Shown: positions 32,420 to 41,716 of the stretch, piece by piece
How the letters are laid out: each line of letters starts with the position of its first letter
Numbering within the stretch: position 1 is the stretch's first letter
From: Closterium sp. Naga37s-1
Taxonomy: Eukaryota > Streptophyta > Zygnematophyceae > Desmidiales > Closteriaceae
Assembly: GCA_947471745.1 (NCBI GenBank)
Contig: CANJKZ010000977.1
Coordinates: forward strand, 744,001-808,000
Direction: 5' to 3'
DNA: 64,000 bases
Program-made: the position numbers and the translations under genes
Notes under the pieces: generated by a model
Seen by the model: the letters and a program-made list of their open reading frames with translations, nothing else
Databases searched by the model: none
What the model was told of the DNA's origin: nothing

Positions 32420-35268
32420 ATCCAGCTCCACCACCGGGACTGCCCCAACGGACATCCCACTCACGAAGCTGCGGCGGCGAGTGCGACTCCTGCCGACTAG
32501 CACCACCAACTCCAGTACCTCCAGTAGCACCTCCGGTGTCAGCACCGTCAGTACCCCCAACTCGTGGAACAACGACACTAGCACCTACAGGGCCAGCACC
32601 TCCAGTACCTCCAGCAGCACCTGTGCCTCCAGTACCAGTACCTCCAGCACGGCCAACTCCAGGTACACCAGCACTAGCACCTCCAGGGCTAGCACCTCCA
32701 GAAACTGCAGCTCCATTACGTCCAGCGCCACCACCAGGACTGCCCCAACGGACAGCCCACTCGCGAAGCCGCTCCGGCGAGAGAGGCTCCTGGCGACGTG
32801 AGCCAGGACTACCCGCAGCAGCACCCACAGCAGCATCACCTCAAGTACCTCCAGTAGCACCTGTGCCTCCAGCACTAGTACCTCTAGCACGGCCAACTCC
32901 AAGAACACTAGCAGTAGCACCTCCAGGGCCAGCACCTCCAGAACCTGCAGCTCCAGCACGTCCAGCGCCACCACCAGGACTGCCCCAACGGACAGCCCAC
33001 TCGCGAAGCCGCTTCGGCGAGAGAGGCTCCTGACGACGTGAGCCAGGACCACCCGCACCAGCACCACCAGCACCAGTACCACCAGCACCTCCACCCGCAG
33101 AACCTCCAGCAGCAGCACCTCCAGCACCCCCTGCACCCGTAGGACTCGCAGCACCCCCAGAGCCAGCACCCTTAGAGTCCGCACCCCCAGTGTCACCACC
33201 TCCAGCAGCACCAGAGTCCACAGCGTCGGGCCGCAGAGGCGGTGAAGACGGTCGAGGCGGAAAACCAGGAGGGACCGCCAAGCGCGCGGAGCGGCGAGGG
33301 ACCACGGTGTCAATAGCAGTTTGGTCACCCCCCTCAGCTGGGCCAGCGGTGTCTGAGGAGACCTCCAAAGGCTCAACCAAGGGGGGTGGGTCTATTTGAG
33401 ACACACATGAGGGAGCGGGACCGAGAGGAGGGAGGGGGGCTACCGAGGGGGGGGGTCGTCCACCAGGGAGAGAGGCGGGAGGGCTACCGGGGAACTGCGG
33501 TGGGGGTGAAGACGGTAGAAGCAGACGGACTCGTCAAAGGTGACGTCGTGGGAGGACAGCACACGACGAGAGCCCGGGTGGTAAAACTGCCAGGGCGGTG
33601 CGTCGGTGGGAAAGCCAACGCGCCGAAGAGTGCGTGGAGAGAGCTTGCCCGCAGGAAAATCGCGGACAAGAGAGAGGGAACCCCAGACCCGAAACGCCGA
33701 CGCATCACCAACCTCGCCCGTCCACCGCAAAGTGGAGGAGGTCTCCGGGTGGGAGACACGGGGCCAGAGGTTGAGCTGCTCAGCGGCGTATCGGACCGCA
33801 AACGGCCACAGAAAATGGGGAGCAGCCGCATGGATCATGGAGGTGCGAGCAATCCCATTCTGCTGTGGAGAGGCCGGAAGCGTGTACGACTGGACGATGC
33901 CCTCAACACCACAGAAGTCCTCGATGAGGTGGGAGCAAAACTCACCACCTCAGTCAGAGTGCAGCCGCAGGACTGGGAGGTCCTCACGGAACCGAGCGCA
34001 AAGCTGGAGACGGACAGCGTGGATCGAGCGGATCAAGACACCGCGGACATCCATCTTGCTCTGCAAGGGGAAGACCGTGGTGTAGCGCGTGTAGTCGTCT
34101 ACAACAAGCAGAAAGTAGCGCTCGCCACCCTATCCAGTCACGCGGGTGGGGCCCCACACGTCCACGTGCAGGGACTGCAGAGGAGCAGTGGTAGGAGGAA
34201 ACGAGGAGGAGTGAGGAGCGGCGCGCTGCCGCCCCTTGACGCAGGGAAGGCACAGCGGCACAAGCGACCTCGGGAGCGGGGGCATGGACCTGGGAAGCCC
34301 AAAGACAAGGAGACGGGAGTGCATGCCACGCAAGTGTGGCAAGGAGGGGTGGCCAAGACGTGGTGCCAGAGGAGAGTCTGGTGCGTGAGGAGACGACACG
34401 AAAAAGACGTAGCGACCTCAACCGACGCAGCTACCTGACCTGACTCAGCTACCTGTGCAGACTCAGTGGTCAGTGTGTACAGGCCAGACCCAGGCCTCCA
34501 AGTGAACGTGGTGAGGTGCTCACTAGTGCGCGAGTCCGTACAGATCGCCACTAGCTCGCCTCCAGGCTGGGTGACAGTGACCCACTGGTCCTGGAGGACA
34601 GAGGTAGCCACCAAGTCCTTAGCGAACAAGGGGAGGTGGAGACCTGTGAGGAGGCCGGAAGGGGCCACCGGACAGGGGAGAACAGTAGCGCCACGTGCGA
34701 CTACCGGGCCCTCGGAGGGGTCGGCCAGTGTGACAGGGACAGGGGCTGTGAGCGCTGTGACTGTGGTGCTGTCGCGAAAGAAGCAGCGAGACGCACCCGA
34801 GTCTAGGGTAAAAGTGTGCAAGGCCTTTTCAGGCTCTGCCCCTGCGCTAGCTGAGTCGCACGCACCAAGACTAGTAGCCTCTACGCCACCAGGTGCCTCT
34901 ACACCCCCAGTATGAGTACCCCGCAACCCTCCGCCACCGGGGCTGCCCCACCGGACAGCCCACTCACACAGTTGCTGCGGGGAGAGAGTCTCCTGCGGAC
35001 GCTGCTGCTGCTGCTGTCCACCCACAGAACCTCCACGTCTTCTAGCGGCACTACCAGCAGGAGTAGACTCACAGGTACCTCCAGTAGTAGCACCCCACCG
35101 GACAGCCCACTCACGACGCTGCTGTGGCAAAAACGGCTTCCGCCGCCTAGCAGGGCTAGCTCCGCCACCGGGGCTGCCCCACCAGATAGCCCACTCGCGA
35201 AGCTGCTGCGGCGAGAGAGACTCCTGCACACTCGGCTGCCGCTGACGTAGGACAGTGGTAGTGGCCAT
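32420..35268 (-). pseudogene. gag-pol: Ty1/copia gag-protease-integrase, minus strand, decayed
   Basis: ATG at 35268 (MATTTVLRQRQ). The gag core seen in the copy at 60047 is missing; instead LSPQQLREW-like motifs followed by RWGSPGGG recur three times. Protease: FTLDSGASRCFFRDSTTV near 34800. Then come HQTLLWHH, the integrase zinc region (CLPCVKGRQRAAPHSS), the first catalytic Asp in HVDVWGP, and FLWPFAVRYAAEQLNLWPRV with WQFYHPGSRRVLSSHDVTFD. A Gly/Ala-rich linker follows, again with LSPKRLREWAVRWGSPGG. Several frameshifts between 34100 and 34430 break it. It ends at about 32420 before any RT. Confidence 0.82.
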
Positions 35269-35479
35269 GGTAGGCAGTGGCAGTCAGCAGCAGCGGCGAA
35301 AGGTTTAAAGTAGCGATTGTTGTGGCGGTAGCTGGAACAGTAGGTGCAGTAGCAGCAATTGTAGGAGCAGTAGCGGTAGCAATTGTAGGAGCGTGCGTAG
35401 GCGGTAGCGGCAGTTGGCAGTACGCTCGGCGCAGGGTAGGAGCGCGCAGGCAGCGCGAGCACGCAGGGCAGGTCATCGC

Positions 35480-36355
35480 TGGGCAGCGCTAGCGCGGACA
35501 GTGCAGGGCGCTGGCACGGGCAGGGCGCTGGCGCGGGCAGGGCAGGGCGCGTGGCGCAGGGGCGAGCGTGGGCTGCAGGGGCGAGTGCGGGCTAGAGGGG
35601 CGAGTGCGGCTGCAGGGGCGGGCGCGGGCTGCAGGGGCTAGCACGGCTGCACAGGCGAGCGCGGGCTGCAGGGGCTAGCGCAAGCTGCAGGGGCGAGCAC
35701 GGCTGCAGGGGCGAGCGCGGGCTGCAGAGGCTAGCGCGGGCTGCAGGGGCGAGCGCGGCTGCAGGGGCGAGCGCGGTTGCAGGGGCGAGCGCGGGCTGCA
35801 GAGGCAAGTGCGGCTGCAGGGGCGAGCGCGGGCTGCAGGGGCGGGCGCGGGCTGCAGGGGCGAGCGCGGCTGCAGGGGCGAGCACGGGCTGCAGAGGCGA
35901 GCGCGGCTGCAGGGGCGAGCGCGGGCTGCAGGGGAGAGCGCGTGCAGCAGGGGCGAGCGCGGGCTGCAGGGGCGAGCGCGGCTGCAGGGGCGAGCGCGGG
36001 CTGCAGAGGCGAGCGTGGGCTGCAGGGGCGAGCGCGGCTGCAGGGGCAAGCGCGGGCTGCAGAGGCGAGCGCGGCTGCAGGGGCGAGCACGGGCTGTAGG
36101 GGCGAGCGCGGGCTGCAGGGGCGAGCGCGGGCTGCAGGGGCGAGCGCGGGCAGCAGGGGCGAGCGCGGGCTGTAGGGGCGAGCGCGGCTGCAGGGGCGAG
36201 CGCGGGCTGCAGGGGCGAGCGCGGGCTGCAGGGGCGACCACGACTGCAGGGGCGAGCTCGGGCATTAGGGGCGAGTGCGGGCTGCAGGGGCGAGCGCGGC
36301 TGCAGGGGCGAGCGCGGGCTGCAGAGGCGAGCGCGGGCTGCAGAGGCGACTCCGT
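35480..36355 (-). repeat. GC-rich tandem leader upstream of copia gag
   Basis: Dozens of imperfect 15-16 bp units (on plus GCAGGGGCGAGCGCGGGCT, alternating with GCGGCT forms) directly upstream of the minus-strand gag ATG. It occupies the place between primer site and gag, as does 59390-60046 in the other copia copy. The open frames (Ala/Pro/Arg-rich) are composition artefacts. Confidence 0.85.
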
Positions 36356-36926
36356 GCCAAGCACAACACAAAAGTTTTGAACCCTTGAATGAAACCTGGA
36401 GGTTTGTGCTGCTGCGCCTCGAATGCACACACGGCATCCCTTGAGTTGTGGCCCAGTTCGGCAGGCGCATCAGCCCGGATGGCTACAGTGAAGTGACCAC
36501 CCTGGAACCTTTTTTGATAACCTGTTGACAGGCTATCAAGGCTCGAGATAAGCGCACGGCTGCCGAAGCTCAATGTCAGCGGATGGCTGCCGAACAGCAT
36601 CTTTGGCCCACGAGATTTTACATGTCGCCGCGTTCCTGGAAAATATTTCTTCTAGCAATTTCGCGCATCACTGATGCGCGCATGGTGCGCCCTCTCGATG
36701 GTGCATCATGCGCGCATCACTGGTGCTCGCCCGCAAAATTTCTGGTGCGAAGGTGTATTGAACGCGCTGGCGGGCTTCCGCGAAACCCATAGCATTTTGC
36801 ATTTCAAATGTCCAATCCCAAGCCTCAATCTCTCAATGTCCGCATCATCCATGCCGTAGCCCATCCGGGCTGATGCGCCTGCCGAACAAAGCCTGTGTGG
36901 TGCACTGCCCGACAGTTTTGGCAACG
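36356..36926. other. Unrecognised sequence with inverted segments
   Basis: GTTCGGCAGGCGCATCAGCC near 36455 recurs inverted at about 36865-36890, and GCTGCCGAA variants occur near 36560 and 36585. Several GCGCGCAT-type motifs cluster at 36660-36720. No LTR for the leader to its left is visible here. Confidence 0.4.
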
Positions 36927-37366
36927 AGAGTATTGCTCAATCCCGCGGAATCGCGCTTCGTTTTGATATCGCCACGTGGCATGCCTTTGATCGCGGGAAC
37001 CGCGATCTGTTTTATTGTTCCCACAACTTTCAAGAAAAAATATAGTTAAGTTTAGTGGGTCACATGTACTCCGCTGCTCGTGGGCAAAAATAAACCCCTA
37101 TAGGAAAGGCTTGTATTAGGGGTGCATCAACCCTAAACACCTTGCCTCTAGGTGTTTAGGGTTGATGCCTCCCTAACGCATGCCAGGCCCGATTGGGTTT
37201 TATTTTTGCCCGCGGGCAGCGCAGTACATGTGACCCACTAAACTTAACTAACTAAAATTTGAAATGTGTGGTAACAATAAAACAGATCGTGGTTCCCGCG
37301 ATCATAGGCAGGCCACGTGGCGATAATAAAACGAAGAGCGATTCCGCGGGGTTGAGCAAATTTCTC
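36927..37366. mobile_element. Foldback Mutator-like miniature element
   Basis: A 440-bp element made of two inverted arms of about 175-185 bp (about 36929-37098 and 37195-37364) that share TTCCGCGG, ATCGCCACGTGG, GATCGCGGGAACC and TTAAGTTTAGTGGGTCACAT. The centre contains a second palindrome, CCTAAACACC-TTGCCTCTA-GGTGTTTAGG (about 37130-37160). A perfect 10-bp direct repeat TTTGGCAACG flanks it (36917-36926 and 37367-37376). Long terminal inverted repeats with a 9-11 bp duplication, and a right terminus reading GAGAAATTTGC outward-in, fit Mutator-like elements. There is no coding capacity. Confidence 0.82.
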
Positions 37367-37384
37367 TTTGGCAACGCGAGCTCC

Positions 37385-38286
37385 AACGGTGCGTCTGAAA
37401 TAGGGGTCGCATCGCATGTACACTTACGGATGCATGTTCACTTATAGATGTTACAGGGTGGCTGTTGTATTTGACTTCATACGGTATCATGGTGTTTTTG
37501 GAAGGATCACTCAGTGGTGGTTGGGCATCGTATGTTCCTAGCAATTTAAGAATGTCGCGTCCAGTTATCGTCATAGATAGTCTGCAATTTCTCTGCAACC
37601 ATGTAATTTCTGCAAGTGGAGATCATGTTGCTTGTGGTGCTCTATGTAACATCGAGCTTTCTTATTTAGTGATACAATACAGTCTACGCTGGGGAGAGAG
37701 TAGGGGTTTCGAATGGTGAGCCATGGCTCAAGTTCCGCTCGTGCAAGCTGTGGGTAGGTTTTTTTATTGACATAAAAAGCAATATACGCTGGGGAGGCAG
37801 TAGGGGATCCAAATGGTGAGCCGTGGCTTAGGTTCCGCCTGTGCAAGCTACGGCTAGGCACCACCACGAATGAAGGCCGTACCTTCCTTCCCCCCCTTCT
37901 CCCTTGTGCATCCCCACCTGCTTCCCCGCCTGCTTCTGCTGTTGCTTCCCTACTTGCTTCCCCACATGCTTTCCCAGTTGCTTCCTCACCTGCGTCCCCA
38001 CCTGCTTTCCCAGTTTCTTCCCCACCTGCTTTCCCAGTTGCTTCCCCACCAGTGGAAAAACCGAAGCCTCCCAAAATTTATGTTGTTGCGAATCCCCCAA
38101 ACTCCGAGAACGACGCATGCCCCCTGTGCCTTTGGTCGGCACTCGGGCTCTTTACAGGAAGCTTGGAAGCAGGAAATGACTATTGAGTCGACGCATTCCG
38201 CCTGTGCCTGTGGTCAGCACTCAGGCTCTTCACAGGAAGCTTGGAAGCAGGAAGATTCGAGGAAGGCCTGGAAGCAGCTCTCATTG
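37385..38286. repeat. Several local duplications and a 24-bp minisatellite
   Basis: A duplicated segment of about 95 bp (37685-37745 and 37787-37855, both with TACGCTGGGGAG and ATGGTGAGCC), a C/T-rich 24-bp array at about 37905-38050 (CTTCCCCACCTGCTTTCCCA), and a duplicated block with ACAGGAAGCTTGGAAGCAGG at about 38153 and 38231. No coherent gene was seen. Confidence 0.6.
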
Positions 38287-38994
38287 TCATGGCTCGAGTT
38301 GGGGCGACTCAAAAGTCACCTCGTGCAAGGGCGACCTGGACGCAGCTCTCATGGTCATGGCTCGGGAAGTGAGTTGGAAAGAATGGGAGGACAAGGAGAG
38401 TGCAGCAGCAGTTGCAGCTGCACCTGCCGCTGTTGCAGCGACACCGAAAGTAGTTGCAGCAGCAGCAGCACCTGCTGGGGCCGTTGTTCCCTGACTAGCC
38501 ACATCAGCGTCACCAGCGATCTTATCAAATATATTAACCAGCGACTCATTCACCCCCGGCGTTGCACCGGCAGTGGCAGGCAACGGGTCGGAATCAAGGC
38601 GCCAAGAAACCCGCTTGCGGGGGGGCGTGGTGGTGGATGCAGCTGGTTTGGTACTGCAGTGGTGAGCAGAAGGGGATAAGGCACCGGTGGGAGAATGAGA
38701 GGGAGTGAGAGAAGCGGATCGTGGTGCGCTTGGCCTGCTGCCAAATGCATTCCCTTCACTTCTGGTGCCACCTGCTGCAGTCCCTGCACCCCTAGCAGCT
38801 GCAGCAGCAACCCCCACCAGAGCAGGGGTCTCAGGGCTGTGCAGCCAGTCGCAATTCTTCTTCATCACAGAAGCAAAGTCCACGCTCTGGCTGTGCCTGT
38901 GCTTGATTGCCGTTTTCCTAGAAACACTGGCTTTCACTCCTCCTCCGCCTCCTCCTCCTCCTGCTCCTGCCACATCAGAAGGAACTCCCCTCAC
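38287..38994 (-). CDS. Ala/Ser-rich hypothetical ORF
   Basis: A 235-residue frame from an ATG at 38994. It contains a Gly run, then TAIKHRHSQSVDFASVMKKN, Ser/Pro-rich low-complexity sequence, TPPRKRVSWRLDSDPLP, NESLVNIFDKIAGDADVA and an Ala-rich tail. I do not recognise it. The HRHSQSVD-like basic/serine motif could be regulatory, but this is weak. It lies just inside a copia leader on the same strand, so it might be captured host sequence; equally it might not be expressed. Confidence 0.3.
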   Translation of the reverse strand: MRGVPSDVAGAGGGGGGGGVKASVSRKTAIKHRHSQSVDFASVMKKNCDWLHSPETPALVGVAAAAARGAGTAAGGTRSEGNAFGSRPSAPRSASLTPSHSPTGALSPSAHHCSTKPAASTTTPPRKRVSWRLDSDPLPATAGATPGVNESLVNIFDKIAGDADVASQGTTAPAGAAAAATTFGVAATAAGAAATAAALSLSSHSFQLTSRAMTMRAASRSPLHEVTFESPQLEP

Positions 38995-39074
38995 AACCCC
39001 CGGAGGAGGGGAGGCAGCTGGATTATCGCTCAGTGCACTCGAGCCGGGAGTTGAAGAGAGTGTGGAGTGAGAGG

Positions 39075-39250
39075 GAGAGAGATGAGGGGATTGAGATGAG
39101 GGAGTGAGCAGGGCGGCGCGCGGGCCTAAGGGCAGGGCAGCGCAGCGCGCGGGCTGCAGCGCAGGGCTGCGCGCGGGCCTAAGGGCAGGGCCGAAAAACT
39201 TTTACGGGCAGGGCAGGGCGGAACGTTCGTTGGGCCATAGGAACGATCAT
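39075..39250 (-). repeat. GC-rich copia leader (short)
   Basis: Between the primer site at 39251 and the ORF at 38994. GCAGGGC and GCGCGCGGGC units recur, similar in style to the leaders at 35480-36355, 40930-41245 and 59390-60046. Confidence 0.65.
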
Positions 39251-39262
39251 GCTCTATAACCA
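39251..39262 (-). promoter_or_regulatory. tRNA primer-binding site, copia copy A
   Basis: On minus TGGTTATAGAGC, immediately after the LTR end TGACA. A variant of the methionine-tRNA site. Confidence 0.6.
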
Positions 39263-39391
39263 TGTCAGAATAGGAAGACAGGAATGATTGCATTAGGGTT
39301 TGGGAGCAATACAAGTAGGCAACCCTAGAAGTGTTGCACCCTATATGGGCTACCCCACTACAGCCTACAAACATGCAATTGTATTTTGACA
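39263..39391 (-). repeat. Copia 5' LTR, copy A
   Basis: 129 bp, on minus TGTCAAAATACA to TATTCTGACA. Homologous over its length to the LTR at 59200-59329 (shared GTAGGCTGTAGTGGGGTAG and the end TATTCTGACA). It abuts the truncated gag start of the neighbouring copia element, so it is inserted into or recombined with it. Confidence 0.8.
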
Positions 39392-39460
39392 CTTGGTGCG
39401 CTTGTGTTGGTGAGTGAGGCGATAAAAACTTGGTGCTAGTGCAGTGGGTGGCTGAGTCAT
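39392..39460 (-). pseudogene. gag: Truncated gag start of copia copy B
   Basis: A minus-strand ATG at 39460 starts MTQPPTALAPSFYRLTHQHK, about 40 bases after a primer site, then ends where the LTR of copy A begins. Position and distance suit a copia Gag N-terminus, but the fragment is too short to confirm. Confidence 0.4.
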
Positions 39461-39499
39461 AGTTTCTGATGTAGTTCAGAGGTCTAAAAAATCCAAGTA

Positions 39500-39511
39500 G
39501 CTCTCATACCA
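39500..39511 (-). promoter_or_regulatory. tRNA primer-binding site, copia copy B
   Basis: On minus TGGTATGAGAGC, one mismatch from the standard TGGTATCAGAGC, directly after the LTR end TTCCAGCA. Confidence 0.75.
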
Positions 39512-39861
39512 TGCTGGAATGAATCCTCTAATATAAGTTGAAGGATCGCAACACTCTTGGATAGATAGACTTGTATGCGTAGCGAAAGTTGTAATAGAAT
39601 AATTGTTGAACAATAAGTTGACAATAGAAAGCATTACAAGAGGATTTATAGCTAGACAAAGGTACATGTTCGCTAATATACCTGTTCAATGATGTAAACG
39701 GATTGTACCCAGTTCGCTAATATACCTGTTCGCTACAGTAAAAGCCTTATTTGCTGACGTCATCATTTCTAGTGAAGTGATACTCACTGAAACGATACTC
39801 GCTACTATATCTAAGGACGTAATAATTCCTTGAAATGTAGAACTCTAATTTACTTCCAACA
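39512..39861 (-). repeat. Copia-type 5' LTR, copy B
   Basis: About 350 bp; on minus it starts TGTTGGAAGT and ends TTCCAGCA, with short inverted ends, and is followed by the primer site. It contains an internal repeat TTCGCTAATATACCTGTTC (39668 and 39711). No second copy was seen in the window, so the left LTR boundary is inferred from TG...CA ends and the primer site. Confidence 0.6.
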
Positions 39862-40418
39862 CCACCCATACCCCTTTACCCCCCCACGCCCCACCATGGC
39901 AACTGGCAGCCACATCATGCCCCGTACACAACCTCCTTTCTTGGACCAACACTTCATCCCCAAAAGCCCAGCTCGACCTTTACTTAACCCACACTCTCAA
40001 ACATGTCAGTCATGGATCAACGCCCGCACCACCGGCATATGCATATGCACCCCTCGCTCCCCCTCCCCAAGATGTCACTCAAGGATTCCAAGCAGCCCAA
40101 CCCGATGTGAGAGTTGGACCACAGGGTCACCCTTTAAACCCAACCATACCTCTACTGCTTATGCTTTACCCATGCATTTTTTAGGTTGACAACCCCCCAC
40201 CATCCATTCCAGGGCAACACACCTCGCCCAACACGTCCGCGTACATCCACGGCCGACAACATTTATCTAAGGTATGCACGAGAGCCCCCATCCACTTCAG
40301 CCCCTCAGCCCGACCAGCAAGAAGTACCTTCACGCACCTTTTACGAAAACGCCAACCCAACCCCAAAACTGCAGCTTGCACCAAACGAGCCCACCAACTC
40401 TCTGTCCACTGCCTCTTA

Positions 40419-40640
40419 TGTTGAAATAGCCTTAGTAGGCTATGATTTAGGTTAGGAGAAATGTCGGCTAGGGAAGTAGCGAGAGAAATCTTGGCCAAGA
40501 AAAGAGGGGGTCACTATAGCATGAGATACAAGATATAGCGAAAACATTGCAAGGGTGCACCACCAACAATAGGCAGAATGACTACACTACGATCTAACCG
40601 CAAGCAGTTATACAACAGATATATAAAATATAAATTGACA
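40419..40640 (-). repeat. LTR (3' copy on minus) of the 1.3-kb element
   Basis: 222 bp, plus reading TGTTGAAATAGCC to AAATTGACA. It differs from its partner at about ten positions. Confidence 0.85.
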
Positions 40641-40929
40641 CGCCCCCATAAGTGCTTGCAGGTAGTGTAGCAACGCCCCCTGAAGGGGTACACCATGCAG
40701 AGTGCAGCGGAAGAAGCAGAGGGCAAGTGAGGAGGAGGGACCATGAGAGGAGAGGAGGTGGTGGGCGGCGGCTGAAGCTGCTGGCACACTGGCTACTGGA
40801 GCAGCTGACACACGGGCAACTGAAGCAACTGGCACACGGGCAAATGGAGTAACTGGCTCTGCGGTTAGACGAGCGGCTGGAGCAACTGACTCACGAGCGA
40901 CTCCGCCACACCCTCCCCCCCCCCACAGC

Positions 40930-41245
40930 GGCACGTGGGGCGCGCGGGCAGCAGGGCGTACGGGGCGCGTATGGCAGCAGGCCGTGCGGGAGCACGGGGC
41001 AGCACGGCGCGCAGGGCGCGTGGGCAGCAGGGCGCGCTGGCGGGCAGGGCAGCGCGACGCGCGGGCGGGCAGGGCAGCGCGACGCGCGGGCGGGCAGGGC
41101 AGCGAGACGCGCGGGCGGGCAGGGCAGCGCGACGCGCGTACAGGCAGGGCAGCAAGACGCGCGGGCGGGCACACCACCGCGACGTGCGGGCGGGCAGGGC
41201 AGCACGACGCGCGGGCGGGCAGGGCAGCGCGACGGGTTCAGCAAA
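40930..41245 (-). repeat. GC-rich tandem leader inside the 1.3-kb element
   Basis: About ten units of GCGGGCGGGCAGGGCAGC-GCGACGC (27-28 bp). On minus it reads CTGCCCTGCCCGCCCGCGCG, matching the style of the copia leaders at 35480 and 59390. Confidence 0.85.
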
Positions 41246-41337
41246 AGCAGCTGAAAACACGCCAGCCGGAAATTCCGCGCCAGCTGCAGAATATTTGGTG
41301 GGCCCATGAAAGTAGGTAGGGATGCCGCTCCTGCTGG

Positions 41338-41461
41338 TGTGGGGGGGGGGGGGGGGGGTGTGAAGGGGTGGCGGGAGTGATTCTGCATCAGCCGCCTCCT
41401 CCTCATATTTGTTTTTATTCCGCTGCCGCTTGGGGGGGGAGGGGGGGGGGGGGGGGGGGGG
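41338..41461. repeat. Two long poly-G tracts in a tandem duplication
   Basis: G runs of about 18 and 26 bases (the second with one A) are each followed by TGAAGGGGTGGC and GGAGTGA, so a segment of about 100 bp is duplicated. On minus they are poly-C tracts just inside the 5' LTR. Confidence 0.8.
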
Positions 41462-41494
41462 TGAAGGGGTGGCAGGAGTGAAGTTCCCCTTCCA

Positions 41495-41716
41495 TGTTGA
41501 AATAACCTTAGTAGGCTATGACTTCGGTTAGGAGAAATGTCAGCTAGGGAAGTAGCGAGAGAAATCTTGGCCAAGAAAAGAGGGGGTCACTATAGCATGA
41601 GATACAAGATATAGCGAAAGTATTGCAAGGGTGTACCACCAACAATAGGCAGAATGACTACACTACGATCTAACCGCAAGCAGTTATACAACATATATAT
41701 AAAATATATCTTGACA
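41495..41716 (-). repeat. LTR (5' copy on minus) of the 1.3-kb element
   Basis: 222 bp, plus reading TGTTGAAATAACC to ATCTTGACA. On minus the next bases are TGGAAGGGG, which keep only TGG of the usual primer site. Confidence 0.85.

Larger units (their letters stand above)
40419..41716 (-). mobile_element. 1.3-kb non-autonomous LTR retroelement
   Basis: Two 222-bp direct repeats (40419-40640 and 41495-41716, about 95% identical, ends TG...CA in both directions) flank a 854-bp interior. On minus, a purine tract (ATGGGGGCG) precedes the 3' LTR, and the interior starts with G/C-rich tracts and a GC-rich tandem leader like those of copia elements. It has no gag or pol. No clear 5-bp target duplication was found. 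It splits a Penelope-like element. Confidence 0.72.

Noticed and set aside
32415..34438. Plus-strand Ser/Thr-rich and Gly-rich ORFs
   Set aside because: Antisense of the minus-strand copia gag, integrase and linker.
35592..36470. Ala/Arg/Pro-rich ORFs on both strands
   Set aside because: GC-rich leader repeats with few stop codons.
37130..37165. Telomere-type repeat (TTTAGGG)
   Set aside because: A single TTTAGGG on each side of a palindrome, not a tandem telomeric array.
40419..41716. Solo local duplication rather than an LTR element
   Set aside because: Equal 222-bp repeats with TG/CA ends, a purine tract and a leader-type interior fit an LTR element better, although no target duplication was found.
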